NCBI GenBank assembly: GCA_947176615.1
Contig: CAMWRO010000173.1
Coordinates: 1 to 6,348, forward strand
Source: an uncultured Porphyromonadaceae bacterium
GTDB lineage: Bacteria > Bacteroidota > Bacteroidia > Bacteroidales > Muribaculaceae
Direction of reading: 5' to 3'
DNA length: 6,348 bases
Within the stretch, counting starts at the first letter, position 1; each line of letters begins with the position of its first letter. Below the pieces are notes generated by a model that saw nothing but the letters and a program-made list of their open reading frames with translations, had not been told where the DNA came from and did no database searches. Positions 1 to 6,079 of this stretch are shown here, piece after piece. A program made the translations under genes and the position numbers.

Positions 1-440
1 CCTCTATGAAGGACTGGCGTGGTGGCCGTGCCGCTTCAGGCAACATCATCCCCTCGTCGACCGGTGCTGCTAAGGCTGTAGGCAAAGTTATCCCCGAACT
101 CAACGGCAAGCTGACCGGTATGTCGATGCGTGTCCCCACTCTCGACGTATCTGTTGTTGACCTCACCGTCAACCTCGCTAAGCCCGCTACCTACGAGGAA
201 ATCTGCGCCGCTATGAAAGAAGCTGCTGAAGGCGAACTCAAGGGTATCCTCGGCTACACTGAGGACGCTGTCGTTTCGAGCGACTTCCTCGGCTGCCCCC
301 TCACCTCTATCTTCGACGCTAAGGCAGGTATCCAGCTGACTCCCACCTTCGTTAAGGTAGTTTCTTGGTATGACAACGAGATCGGCTACTCTAACAAGGT
401 TCTCGACCTCATCGCTCACATGAAGAAAGTCAACGGCTAA
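1..440 (+). CDS. gap: Glyceraldehyde-3-phosphate dehydrogenase, C-terminal part (5' end outside the window)
   Basis: This cytoplasmic glycolytic enzyme oxidises glyceraldehyde 3-phosphate with NAD and phosphate to 1,3-bisphosphoglycerate. The frame is already open at base 3 and gives about 145 residues; family members have about 330 to 340, so the Rossmann half and the catalytic Cys and His lie upstream of the window. The ATG at 6 is an internal Met, not a start. Visible family marks are KDWRGGR, the NIIPSSTGAAKAVGKV stretch, LNGKLTG, RVPT with the phosphate-binding Arg, SVVDLTV, GYTEDAVVSSDF, FDAKAG and, near the end, SWYDNEIGYSNKVLDL, whose Asn contacts the nicotinamide. The match to the E. 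coli enzyme as I remember it is close along the whole fragment. Codons are strongly biased to C-ending forms (ctc, aac, ttc, gac), as expected for a highly expressed gene. The gene ends in TAA and is followed by a strong terminator hairpin. I am sure of the family. Confidence 0.97.
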   Translation, partial: SMKDWRGGRAASGNIIPSSTGAAKAVGKVIPELNGKLTGMSMRVPTLDVSVVDLTVNLAKPATYEEICAAMKEAAEGELKGILGYTEDAVVSSDFLGCPLTSIFDAKAGIQLTPTFVKVVSWYDNEIGYSNKVLDLIAHMKKVNG

Positions 441-466
441 TCAACAGCCCTGATATAAAAATCTTC

Positions 467-510
467 CACGGGGAGAATGCTGCAACAGCGGCATTCTCCC
501 CGTGCCTTTT
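467..510 (+). terminator. Hairpin terminator of gap
   Basis: A perfect 14-bp stem pairs 467-480 with 491-504. It extends inward by a T-G wobble and two G-C pairs (481-483 with 488-490), leaving an AACA loop. CCTTTT follows. The stem begins 26 bases after the gap stop codon, so this fits intrinsic termination of gap. On the opposite strand the same hairpin is followed after a few bases by a run of five T, so it may also stop transcripts arriving from the minus strand. Confidence 0.85.
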
Positions 511-621
511 GGCGAGCCTTGCCCTCCGGACATGACGCTCAGCTATGAGACCGCCCGCTCAGGTCAGGCGGAACACGACGCCCGCCCCACACCACACCCT
601 GCATAAGAAACAACCTTATAC

Positions 622-664
622 AGAAGCAGGCGAGACCGGCACAATGCCCATCTCGCCTGCTTTA
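622..664 (-). terminator. Hairpin terminator downstream of the M16 peptidase gene
   Basis: An 11-bp perfect stem pairs 625-635 with 651-661, with one further A-T pair outside. The loop contains a second small hairpin (638-641 with 645-648). It lies 16 bases past the minus-strand stop codon of the peptidase gene, the right place to end that transcript. The T-rich tail is weak on both strands (TTCTGT on minus, TTT on plus), so this may be an imperfect or bidirectional terminator. The remainder of the 441-677 gap shows only 5-bp inverted repeats and no coding potential. Confidence 0.6.
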
Positions 665-677
665 TGGAATCAACAGT

Positions 678-1919
678 CTACAATTGAGGCAGATAATGTA
701 TTGTGACCGATGAGGCCGGATTGATGACGCGGGCGGCCGTCGCGCGGAGACCTTCGAGCGTGACCGCGCGGCGTTGCTCGATAATGTCGTTCACATCCTC
801 GCCGTGCATTTCGGCCATCGCGAGGGCCTGTGCCTTGGCGAGATAGCTCATCGACGAGAATGTAAAATCGCTCTCATATCGGTTGTTGGCGCGTTCAAGT
901 TCAGCGGGCAGTATGTTCCCTTCGCCGGCGAGCTGCATCGCCTCGTCAAGCAGCATTTTTTCTGCACGGGCCACAGTCTCGTCATCAGCCGAGGCGAGCC
1001 TTCCCGTCAGCATCAAGAAACCTTCTTCCTCATTTCCCGAAATCGAGGCATCGGCATCGGTAAAAATGTCGGTCCCCATCACCAGCCGGCGGAAAAAACG
1101 CGACGCACGACCCGCGGCAAGGATGTCGGTCAGTATGTCACATTCGAGATACCCCGCTTTGCCGTAGGCCGGCATGGGAAACGCGACCACGACCATGGCC
1201 TGCGGGACGCGGGCATGGACCACACGGCGGCGAGGCTCGGTTATCGGAGCCTCGGGATGCCACAATCTCGGCGCGATTTCGCGGCGCGGAATCGGGCCCA
1301 TCCACTTGCGGGCGAGACGCATGGCCTCGTCGGCAGTTATGTTTCCGCTGACGGCAAGGACAGCGTTGTTGGGCGCATAGTGGGAGAAATAGAAATTCTT
1401 GATGTCATCGATAGTGACCTTCTCGATGTGGGAAATCTCCAGTCCGATAGTGGGCCAGCGATAAGGATGAGTCTTGTAAAGCAGATCGCGGAGCAAGTGT
1501 CCCAAGTCGCCGTATGGGCGGTTGAGATGCGTTTCCTTGAACTCCTCTATGACAACCCCTTTCTGCACCTGAAGCGCGCGCGGACTGAACGACAGACTGA
1601 GCATGCGGTCGCTTTCAAGCCAGAACAGCGTCTCGGCATTGGACGCCGGAGCCATGTCGTAGAAATTGGTAAAATCAGCGCTCGTCCATGCATTGTCGGT
1701 GCCTCCGGCATTCTCTATCGCCGCATCGAAATCGGGAATATTCTCAGACCCGCCAAACATCAGATGCTCAAAAAGATGCGCGAGTCCGGTCATGGAAGCC
1801 GACTCGTCACGCGACCCCACGTTGTAAAGCACGTTGACAGCAACCATCGCTGTCGACGGATCATAGTTGTGGACTATCCGCAGACCGTTGTCAAGAGTGT
1901 GGCGGGTAAATTTTATCAT
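678..1919 (-). CDS. M16 family (pitrilysin/insulinase-like) zinc metallopeptidase
   Basis: This 413-residue protein is a typical single-unit M16B peptidase: two homologous alpha/beta halves of about 200 residues. The inverted zinc motif HxxEH is intact at H48-L-F-E-H52 within GLAHLFEHLMF, and the third ligand is a Glu of the EEF segment at 125-126, the spacing known for the family. Other family marks are LDNGLRIV near the N-terminus, NVGSRDE, GGTDNAWTS, a 'YAPNNAVLAVSGNI' stretch closing the first half, and ASRFFRRLV in the second half. No signal peptide or membrane segment is visible, so it is probably cytoplasmic. M16B enzymes close around unfolded peptides as homo- or heterodimers; no partner gene is adjacent, so a homodimer is the simple reading. 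The ATG start lies six bases after the stop of the cyclophilin gene, so the two are almost surely co-transcribed. The substrate cannot be told from sequence. Confidence 0.93.
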   Translation of the reverse strand: MIKFTRHTLDNGLRIVHNYDPSTAMVAVNVLYNVGSRDESASMTGLAHLFEHLMFGGSENIPDFDAAIENAGGTDNAWTSADFTNFYDMAPASNAETLFWLESDRMLSLSFSPRALQVQKGVVIEEFKETHLNRPYGDLGHLLRDLLYKTHPYRWPTIGLEISHIEKVTIDDIKNFYFSHYAPNNAVLAVSGNITADEAMRLARKWMGPIPRREIAPRLWHPEAPITEPRRRVVHARVPQAMVVVAFPMPAYGKAGYLECDILTDILAAGRASRFFRRLVMGTDIFTDADASISGNEEEGFLMLTGRLASADDETVARAEKMLLDEAMQLAGEGNILPAELERANNRYESDFTFSSMSYLAKAQALAMAEMHGEDVNDIIEQRRAVTLEGLRATAARVINPASSVTIHYLPQL

Positions 1920-1925
1920 AACAGG

Positions 1926-2777
1926 TCAGAGTAGGCTCATCGAAATGATTTTGATGTCGCGGGTAGGACGGTCGGCAGCATCGGTAGCGGCCTTTTCGAT
2001 GCGATCAACCACATCCATTCCGTCAACAACCTCGCCAAAAACAGTGTAGGTGCCGTCGAGATGAGGCGCGCCACCGACAGTGGTATAAGCCTGACGCTGT
2101 TCAGCAGTGAACCCGACGGTGTCATTGGCCGTAATCTTCTCGGTCTCGGCAGCAAGAGAGTCCTGCAGCATCCGCAGCCCTTCGGCATCGCGGTTGCGGC
2201 GCATCTGCATGATTTCAGCACGATGCTCACTTGCAAGACGGTTGAACACATCCTGCTTGTGGCCCATCTCCATCTGGCGTTCCATCTGCTTCAACTGACC
2301 TTCGCTGAAAGTCTTGCCGGTCACGATATAGAACTGCGACCCGCTTGACTTGCGCTCGGGGTTCACCTCGTCGCCGGAGCGGGCGGCGGCAAGCGCACCA
2401 CGTTTGTGAAAATGCTCGGGACACAGGATTTCGGCATCGATTTCATAGCCGGGACCACCCATTCCGAGACGTTTCCCCGCAGGCGCGCCCTTCGAGTCGG
2501 GATCACCGGTCTGAATCATAAATTTGTCAATCACGCGATGAAACAAAACATCGTTGTAATATCCATCTTTGACCAATTTCACGAAATTGTCACGGTGGGC
2601 AGGGGTGTTACCATACAGAAGAATGGTGATATCGCCCTCGGTAGTCTTGACGAGAACTTTCACGTCGCCGTTTTCAGCAGTAGCCATTGTTTTTTCTTTT
2701 GATTTATCGTTCTTGGCATAAACAACTGTCGCCGCAATAAACAACGCGGCGAACAGGGTAAATATAATACGTTTCAT
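1926..2777 (-). CDS. Secreted cyclophilin-type peptidyl-prolyl cis-trans isomerase with a long internal insertion
   Basis: This 283-residue protein starts with Lys-Arg, a hydrophobic segment (residues 4-19) and VYA at 19-21, a good signal peptidase I site, so export to the periplasm is likely. No lipobox Cys is present. The cyclophilin fold begins near residue 39 (VKVLVKTTEGDI). Active-site residues are visible in FHRVIDKFMIQTGD: R81, F86, M87 and Q89, followed by the GSQFYIV strand. The Trp that binds cyclosporin in human CypA is replaced by His239 in HLDGTYTVFG. Between GKT (154-156) and that motif lie about 80 extra residues, charged and rich in Met, Gln, Glu and Arg, likely helical. It would catalyse proline isomerisation during envelope protein folding. 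The gene begins 17 bases after the small upstream gene and ends 6 bases before the peptidase gene. An internal ATG at codon 31 is a possible second start. Confidence 0.93.
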   Translation of the reverse strand: MKRIIFTLFAALFIAATVVYAKNDKSKEKTMATAENGDVKVLVKTTEGDITILLYGNTPAHRDNFVKLVKDGYYNDVLFHRVIDKFMIQTGDPDSKGAPAGKRLGMGGPGYEIDAEILCPEHFHKRGALAAARSGDEVNPERKSSGSQFYIVTGKTFSEGQLKQMERQMEMGHKQDVFNRLASEHRAEIMQMRRNRDAEGLRMLQDSLAAETEKITANDTVGFTAEQRQAYTTVGGAPHLDGTYTVFGEVVDGMDVVDRIEKAATDAADRPTRDIKIISMSLL

Positions 2778-2794
2778 TTCGTTTTGCAGGAAAC

Positions 2795-3172
2795 TTAAAG
2801 GCCGGCAACGGGGAACATGCGCTTGTAGATGCGACGGAAATTATCGTCGGTGCTGTTGAGCTCATCCACACGGTCGGCATAGTCGGCCCCCCAGATGCTC
2901 TGTAGCAGATCGCCGATGTATCGGCGTTCTCGGTCTTTCTCTATTGCTGTGGCGATAAGCCTGTTGATACGAGCCGAGTATTTTTCAGGGTCTATGGCAT
3001 AAAGATAGCGGGCGGCACTGACAAGAAATTGGCCGGTTGTATCCACCAGTATCATGTTGTCGACAAGGTCATCCATTATATCGTCACAACTGCCTATGTG
3101 GTTGGCGATATATTCATAAGTCAGAAGACCGTCTGGGTCGTTTGCAAGATTTTTCTTTAATTCCTGATCCAT
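2795..3172 (-). CDS. Conserved-looking small protein of unknown function
   Basis: I do not recognise a characterised family; similar short proteins seem familiar from Bacteroidales, but I cannot confirm that here. From the ATG at 3172 the product has 125 residues, soluble and acidic, with no signal peptide, membrane segment or metal motif. It looks mostly helical. Notable stretches are LTYEYIANHIGSCDD (18-32), VDTTGQFLVSAARYLYAID (43-61), ATAIEKDRERRYIGDLLQSIWG (74-95) and a basic tail NFRRIYKRMFP. The frame stays open further upstream to a TTG, but that TTG is the last part of a -7 promoter box (TATCTTTG), so it would lie before the transcript begins; the ATG is therefore preferred. It is the first gene of a tight cluster with the cyclophilin and the M16 peptidase, which may hint at a link to protein quality control, an inference from position only. 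Confidence 0.8.
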   Translation of the reverse strand: MDQELKKNLANDPDGLLTYEYIANHIGSCDDIMDDLVDNMILVDTTGQFLVSAARYLYAIDPEKYSARINRLIATAIEKDRERRYIGDLLQSIWGADYADRVDELNSTDDNFRRIYKRMFPVAGL

Positions 3173-3193
3173 ATTAAGCGGGAAATTTTTTTG

Positions 3194-3201
3194 CAAAGAT
3201 A
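3194..3201 (-). promoter_or_regulatory. -7 promoter box for the small protein-cyclophilin-M16 cluster
   Basis: The minus strand reads TATCTTTG, a full match to the Bacteroidetes -7 consensus TAnnTTTG. It lies 21 bases before the preferred ATG, so the leader would be only about 15 bases. A TTTG that could serve as the -33 box is at 3228-3231, but the spacer is 26 bases, longer than the 19-21 usual for this class. That box falls inside the heptamer array described separately. Confidence 0.6.
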
Positions 3202-3202
3202 G

Positions 3203-3320
3203 TCATAATTATTTGTAATTCATAATTCAAAATACATAATGCATAATCGATGGCCCGATAACAAGCCACAGATTATGCATTATGAATCATGCACTGTGCA
3301 TTATGAACTGTGCATTATGA
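3203..3320. repeat. Two facing arrays of a 7-base repeat around a short unique core
   Basis: On the plus strand, 3272-3320 is seven back-to-back heptamers of the form A[T/C][T/C][A/G]TG[A/C]: ATTATGC, ATTATGA, ATCATGC, ACTGTGC, ATTATGA, ACTGTGC, ATTATGA. On the minus strand, 3247 down to 3213 holds ATTATGC, ATTATGT, ATTTTGA, ATTATGA and a degenerate ATTACAA; one more ATTATGA lies at 3209-3203 after a 3-base shift. The arms face each other across a 22-base core. Their inner ends form a perfect 14-bp inverted repeat (3235-3248 with 3271-3284), and the core adds TGGC/GCCA (3251-3254 with 3265-3268). The array starts 5 bases past the gamma-subunit stop codon and runs into the promoter of the next operon. 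It resembles short tandem heptamer repeats or a small non-coding palindromic element. Confidence 0.85.
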
Positions 3321-3325
3321 ATTTT

Positions 3326-3862
3326 TCACTTCACAAGCTCCATCCCTTTGAGGATTGCATCATGGTTGAGCGGCAGCAAGTGGTGATGACGCTCCGGAAG
3401 GGTCTTTTTCAACCCCTTCATCACCGCGTCGATGGGCACGAGGCCGCGCGACTTGAGCAGCGCGCCGAGGAGCACCATGTTATAAGCCTTGGAATTTTTC
3501 AGCTCAAGGGTTGCCTCCATAGCGTTGACAGAAATGATACTTATGTCAGTGCGGGTGGGAAGACGGTGGATTCCGTAAGGATCATAAATCAGCGTTCCGC
3601 CCGGCTTTACCTTCGGTTCAAACTTGTCAAGACTCTGCTGGTTCAGAATCACGGCTGTGTCAAACGTATTGAGTACCGGCGAACTTATTTCGCGGTCGCT
3701 GAGCACGACAGTAACATTGGCAGTGCCACCACGCTGTTCAGGGCCATAGGAAGGCATCCACGTCACCTCCAGACCATCCATCAGTCCGGCATATGCCAGA
3801 ATCTTGCCCATTGACAACACACCCTGTCCGCCGAAACCGGCTATGATTATTTCTTCTTTCAT
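3326..3862 (-). CDS. 2-oxoacid:ferredoxin oxidoreductase, gamma subunit
   Basis: This 178-residue protein is the gamma subunit (KorC/PorG/VorC type) of the 2-oxoacid:acceptor oxidoreductases. It opens with the family signature GFGGQGVLSMGKIL (residues 9-22) and has the characteristic SYGPEQRGGTANVTVVLSD segment (38-56), followed by SPVLNTFDTAVILNQ. Length and motifs agree with stand-alone gamma subunits; it has no Cys cluster and no TPP site, as expected. In this enzyme class gamma packs against the alpha/beta catalytic core. It is the last gene of the operon, starting five bases after the beta stop codon. Downstream there is no clear U-rich terminator, only the AT-rich palindromic heptamer array, so some read-through into the next cluster is possible. 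The family is certain; the substrate of the complex, and so the exact name, is not. Confidence 0.94.
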   Translation of the reverse strand: MKEEIIIAGFGGQGVLSMGKILAYAGLMDGLEVTWMPSYGPEQRGGTANVTVVLSDREISSPVLNTFDTAVILNQQSLDKFEPKVKPGGTLIYDPYGIHRLPTRTDISIISVNAMEATLELKNSKAYNMVLLGALLKSRGLVPIDAVMKGLKKTLPERHHHLLPLNHDAILKGMELVK

Positions 3863-3867
3863 GTCGA

Positions 3868-4638
3868 TTATTCCTTTGTGGTGTCCTTAATATCTCCGAG
3901 AGGATATTTTTCAAGCATGTGCTCGGCCATCCATTCGTTGGCCTGCGCGGGTGTCATTTTCCAGCCCGAGTTGCAGGTGCCTACGATCTCCACGAGCGAC
4001 GTCCCGCGTCCCGCCATCGAGTTTTCAAAGGCATGACGTATAGCCTTCTTGGCCTTCTTGACAGCGGCGGCGGTGTGGACGGCCTGACGGGTGACATAAC
4101 ACGAACCGTCAAGCTGCGCGATAAGCGGCGAGATGGCAAGCGGGTAGCCGTTGAGGTCGGCACGACGGCCGTAGGGGCAAGTCGCGGTCTTCATCCCGAG
4201 CAGCGTGGTCGGAGCCATCTGTCCGCCCGTCATACCGTAAATACCGTTATTGATAAAGATAATCACGATATTTTCCCCTCGGTTACATGCATGAAGCGCC
4301 TCGGCGGTTCCGATAGCGGCAAGGTCGCCGTCGCCCTGATAGGTAAACACCATGCGGGCCGGGTTGAGACGCTTGGCGGCAGTAGCCACCGCAGGAGCGC
4401 GCCCGTGGGCAGCCTCGATCCAGTCTATATCTATATAATTGTAGGCAAAGACAGCACACCCGACAGGCGCGACACCGATACAGTTGTGCTCCAGCCCCAT
4501 TTCTTCGATTACCTCGGCCACAAGACGGTGAACAACGCCGTGGGAACACCCCGGACAATAATGCATCGTGCTGTCATTGAGCAAGCGAGGCTTGGCTGCA
4601 ACGATATTCTCGGCCTTTTTTATTTCGTCAAGAGTCAT
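3868..4638 (-). CDS. 2-oxoacid:ferredoxin oxidoreductase, beta subunit (TPP-binding, [4Fe-4S])
   Basis: This 256-residue protein binds the diphosphate end of thiamine pyrophosphate and carries the cluster next to it. The TPP motif runs from GDGD (102-105) to FINN (128-131), with D103 and N131 as the expected Mg ligands, then GIYGMTGGQMAPTT. Cluster Cys are C28 and C31 in HYCPGC, C61 in PVGCAVF and C222 in GTCNSGW, which fits the four-Cys pattern of beta subunits in this class. NYIDIDWIEAAHGRAPAVATAAKR is the usual conserved helix region. The enzyme makes acyl-CoA, CO2 and reduced ferredoxin from a 2-oxoacid and CoA in the cytoplasm. It lies 22 bases after alpha and 5 bases before gamma. It would usually be called korB, porB or a vor beta gene depending on substrate, so I give no symbol. 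Confidence 0.95.
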   Translation of the reverse strand: MTLDEIKKAENIVAAKPRLLNDSTMHYCPGCSHGVVHRLVAEVIEEMGLEHNCIGVAPVGCAVFAYNYIDIDWIEAAHGRAPAVATAAKRLNPARMVFTYQGDGDLAAIGTAEALHACNRGENIVIIFINNGIYGMTGGQMAPTTLLGMKTATCPYGRRADLNGYPLAISPLIAQLDGSCYVTRQAVHTAAAVKKAKKAIRHAFENSMAGRGTSLVEIVGTCNSGWKMTPAQANEWMAEHMLEKYPLGDIKDTTKE

Positions 4639-4660
4639 AAATCTTTAACTATTGAGTTAT

Positions 4661-5755
4661 TTATATTTTCTTTGCCTCGGGAAACTCCTTGTAAAACCCG
4701 TCAAGAATCTCCTGCGGGTCAAGGACAATGCCGCCCATGCGACCATAATGCTTCACCGGGATGTCAAGCCCCACGGCCAAGCGAACATCCTCAATCATCT
4801 GGCCGGCATTAAGCTCGACACAGAGCACACCCTTGGCATTGCGGGCAGCCTCGCGGATAGCGTCATAAGGGAACGGCCACAAGGTCACGGGGCGGATAAG
4901 CCCCACCTTGACTCCCTGCTCGCGGGCATCCTCCATCGCCTTCTGGCAGATGCGGGCAACCGACCCGAAAGCAACCATCAGATAGTCGCAATCATCGGTA
5001 TAAAACTCCTTATAGCGCACCTCGTTGGCCTCGATAAGACGGTAAGTCTCCTGAAAACGTTCATTGTTTTTCTCCATCTTGGCCGAATCAAGCTCAAGCG
5101 TAGTCAGCACATTAGGCTTACGGCCCTCAGGATTTCCGGTAACGGCCCACGGACACTGCTCGGCAATCTCCTCGTCAGTGCGGCGCGGACGCATAGGCGG
5201 AAGCACGACTTTCTCCATCATCTGCCCGACGACACCGTCAGCGAGCATCATGACCGGATTGCGATACTTGAACGCCAGATCCAAACCGAGCCCCACAAAG
5301 TCGGCCATCTCCTGAACAGTCGCGGGAGCAAGCACAATCAGATGATAGTCCCCGTGACCGCCACCCTTGGTAGCCTGAAAATAATCACTCTGAGAAGGCT
5401 GGATCGTTCCGAGACCGGGTCCACCGCGCATACAATTGACAATAAGCGCCGGAAGTTCGCCGGCAGCGATATAGGAAATTCCTTCCTGCTTGAGACTGAT
5501 ACCGGGACTCGACGACGAAGTCATCACCGCCTTGCCCATCGACGCGCCGCCATATACCATGTTGATTGCGGCAACCTCGCTCTCGGCCTGAAGGACAACC
5601 ATGCCGGTCGTCTCCCAAGGTCTTTCAGCCTCAAGCGTTTCAAGTATCTCACTCTGGGGCGTAATCGGGTAACCGAAATAGCCGTCGACACCGTAGCGGA
5701 TAGCCGCATGAGCCACAGCCTCATTGCCCTTCATCAATCTGATTTCTTCTTCCAT
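4661..5755 (-). CDS. vorB: 2-oxoacid:ferredoxin oxidoreductase, alpha subunit (VorB/KorA type)
   Basis: This 364-residue protein is the alpha subunit, which contributes the pyrimidine side of the TPP site and the substrate pocket. Family marks are GYPITPQSEI (28-37), QAESEVAAINMVYGGAS (56-72) with the Glu expected to touch the TPP pyrimidine ring, TSSSSPGISLKQEG (79-92), RGGPGLGT (110-117) and a C-terminal transketolase-like domain from about 257 (YLMVAFGSVAR, GLIRPVTLWPFP, VELNAGQM). The length is normal for a stand-alone alpha subunit, unlike the roughly 600-residue fused gamma-alpha KOR. I believe Bacteroidales proteins of this type are often annotated as 3-methyl-2-oxobutanoate dehydrogenase VorB, so I use that symbol, but 2-oxoglutarate (korA) is equally possible from sequence. 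It follows delta after 65 bases, the longest gap in the operon. Confidence 0.92.
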   Translation of the reverse strand: MEEEIRLMKGNEAVAHAAIRYGVDGYFGYPITPQSEILETLEAERPWETTGMVVLQAESEVAAINMVYGGASMGKAVMTSSSSPGISLKQEGISYIAAGELPALIVNCMRGGPGLGTIQPSQSDYFQATKGGGHGDYHLIVLAPATVQEMADFVGLGLDLAFKYRNPVMMLADGVVGQMMEKVVLPPMRPRRTDEEIAEQCPWAVTGNPEGRKPNVLTTLELDSAKMEKNNERFQETYRLIEANEVRYKEFYTDDCDYLMVAFGSVARICQKAMEDAREQGVKVGLIRPVTLWPFPYDAIREAARNAKGVLCVELNAGQMIEDVRLAVGLDIPVKHYGRMGGIVLDPQEILDGFYKEFPEAKKI

Positions 5756-5820
5756 TCTGTAATATTATATGTCAGAATTTCTGCCTGTTTCTATTTTAAT
5801 AATAAAGATGACAATCGCAC

Positions 5821-6051
5821 CTATCGTTCCACCACGCGGTAAACAGTGATGCAACTGTCAGGACACACCGTCGCACAAGCCGCGCAACCGATACATTTCT
5901 CGGCTGCCGCCGCAAACGCATAATGATACCCACGGTCATTGACCTCCTCAGGCTGGAGGCTCAAAACATCACACGGGCAAGCCACGACACACAAGTCGCA
6001 CCCTTTGCACCGCTCCTTGTTTATTTCGACTGCACCTAATACTTTAGCCAT
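5821..6051 (-). CDS. 2-oxoacid:ferredoxin oxidoreductase, delta subunit (2[4Fe-4S] ferredoxin-like)
   Basis: This 76-residue protein has two classical cluster motifs: C15, C18, C21 with C25 before Pro, and C53, C56, C59 with C63 before Pro. Each should hold a [4Fe-4S] cluster, with the fourth Cys of each motif serving the other cluster as in 8Fe ferredoxins. Two extra Cys are present, C27 directly after the first Cys-Pro pair and C67. Such delta subunits relay electrons from the beta-subunit cluster to free ferredoxin. It is the first gene of the delta-alpha-beta-gamma operon, an order known from four-subunit OFORs, with a matching promoter box about 30 bases upstream. Taken alone it could be any small ferredoxin; the operon makes the delta role convincing. 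The ATG start is the only reasonable one and MAKVLGAVEIN is a normal N-terminus. Confidence 0.93.
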   Translation of the reverse strand: MAKVLGAVEINKERCKGCDLCVVACPCDVLSLQPEEVNDRGYHYAFAAAAEKCIGCAACATVCPDSCITVYRVVER

Positions 6052-6079
6052 TATGTTATGAATTAGAGTTTACGATACA

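Noticed and set aside
36..419. Minus-strand open frame opposite gap
   Set aside because: Antisense to an unmistakable GAPDH reading frame, with no family resemblance.
551..619. Small RNA between the two terminators (CCGCC/GGCGG and ATAAG/CTTAT hairpins)
   Set aside because: Only 5-bp stems and no promoter box; nothing supports a separate transcript.
774..1934. Long plus-strand open frame of 386 codons opposite the M16 gene
   Set aside because: Its product has no recognisable motifs and is antisense to a clear peptidase with an intact zinc motif; it arises from the codon bias of the real gene.
3235..3284. Intrinsic terminator of the oxidoreductase operon
   Set aside because: The 14-bp inverted repeat is AT-rich with no U-tract after it on the minus strand, so termination is not convincing although the hairpin may affect RNA stability.
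3203..3320. CRISPR array
   Set aside because: The repeat unit is 7 bases with no spacers between units, and the two arms face opposite ways; this is a tandem/inverted heptamer element.
4652..5842. Long plus-strand open frame of 396 codons opposite the alpha-subunit gene, and a similar one at 3919-4812 opposite beta
   Set aside because: Compositional mirrors of well-supported genes: rich in His, Arg and Leu, no domain marks, and running across real gene boundaries.
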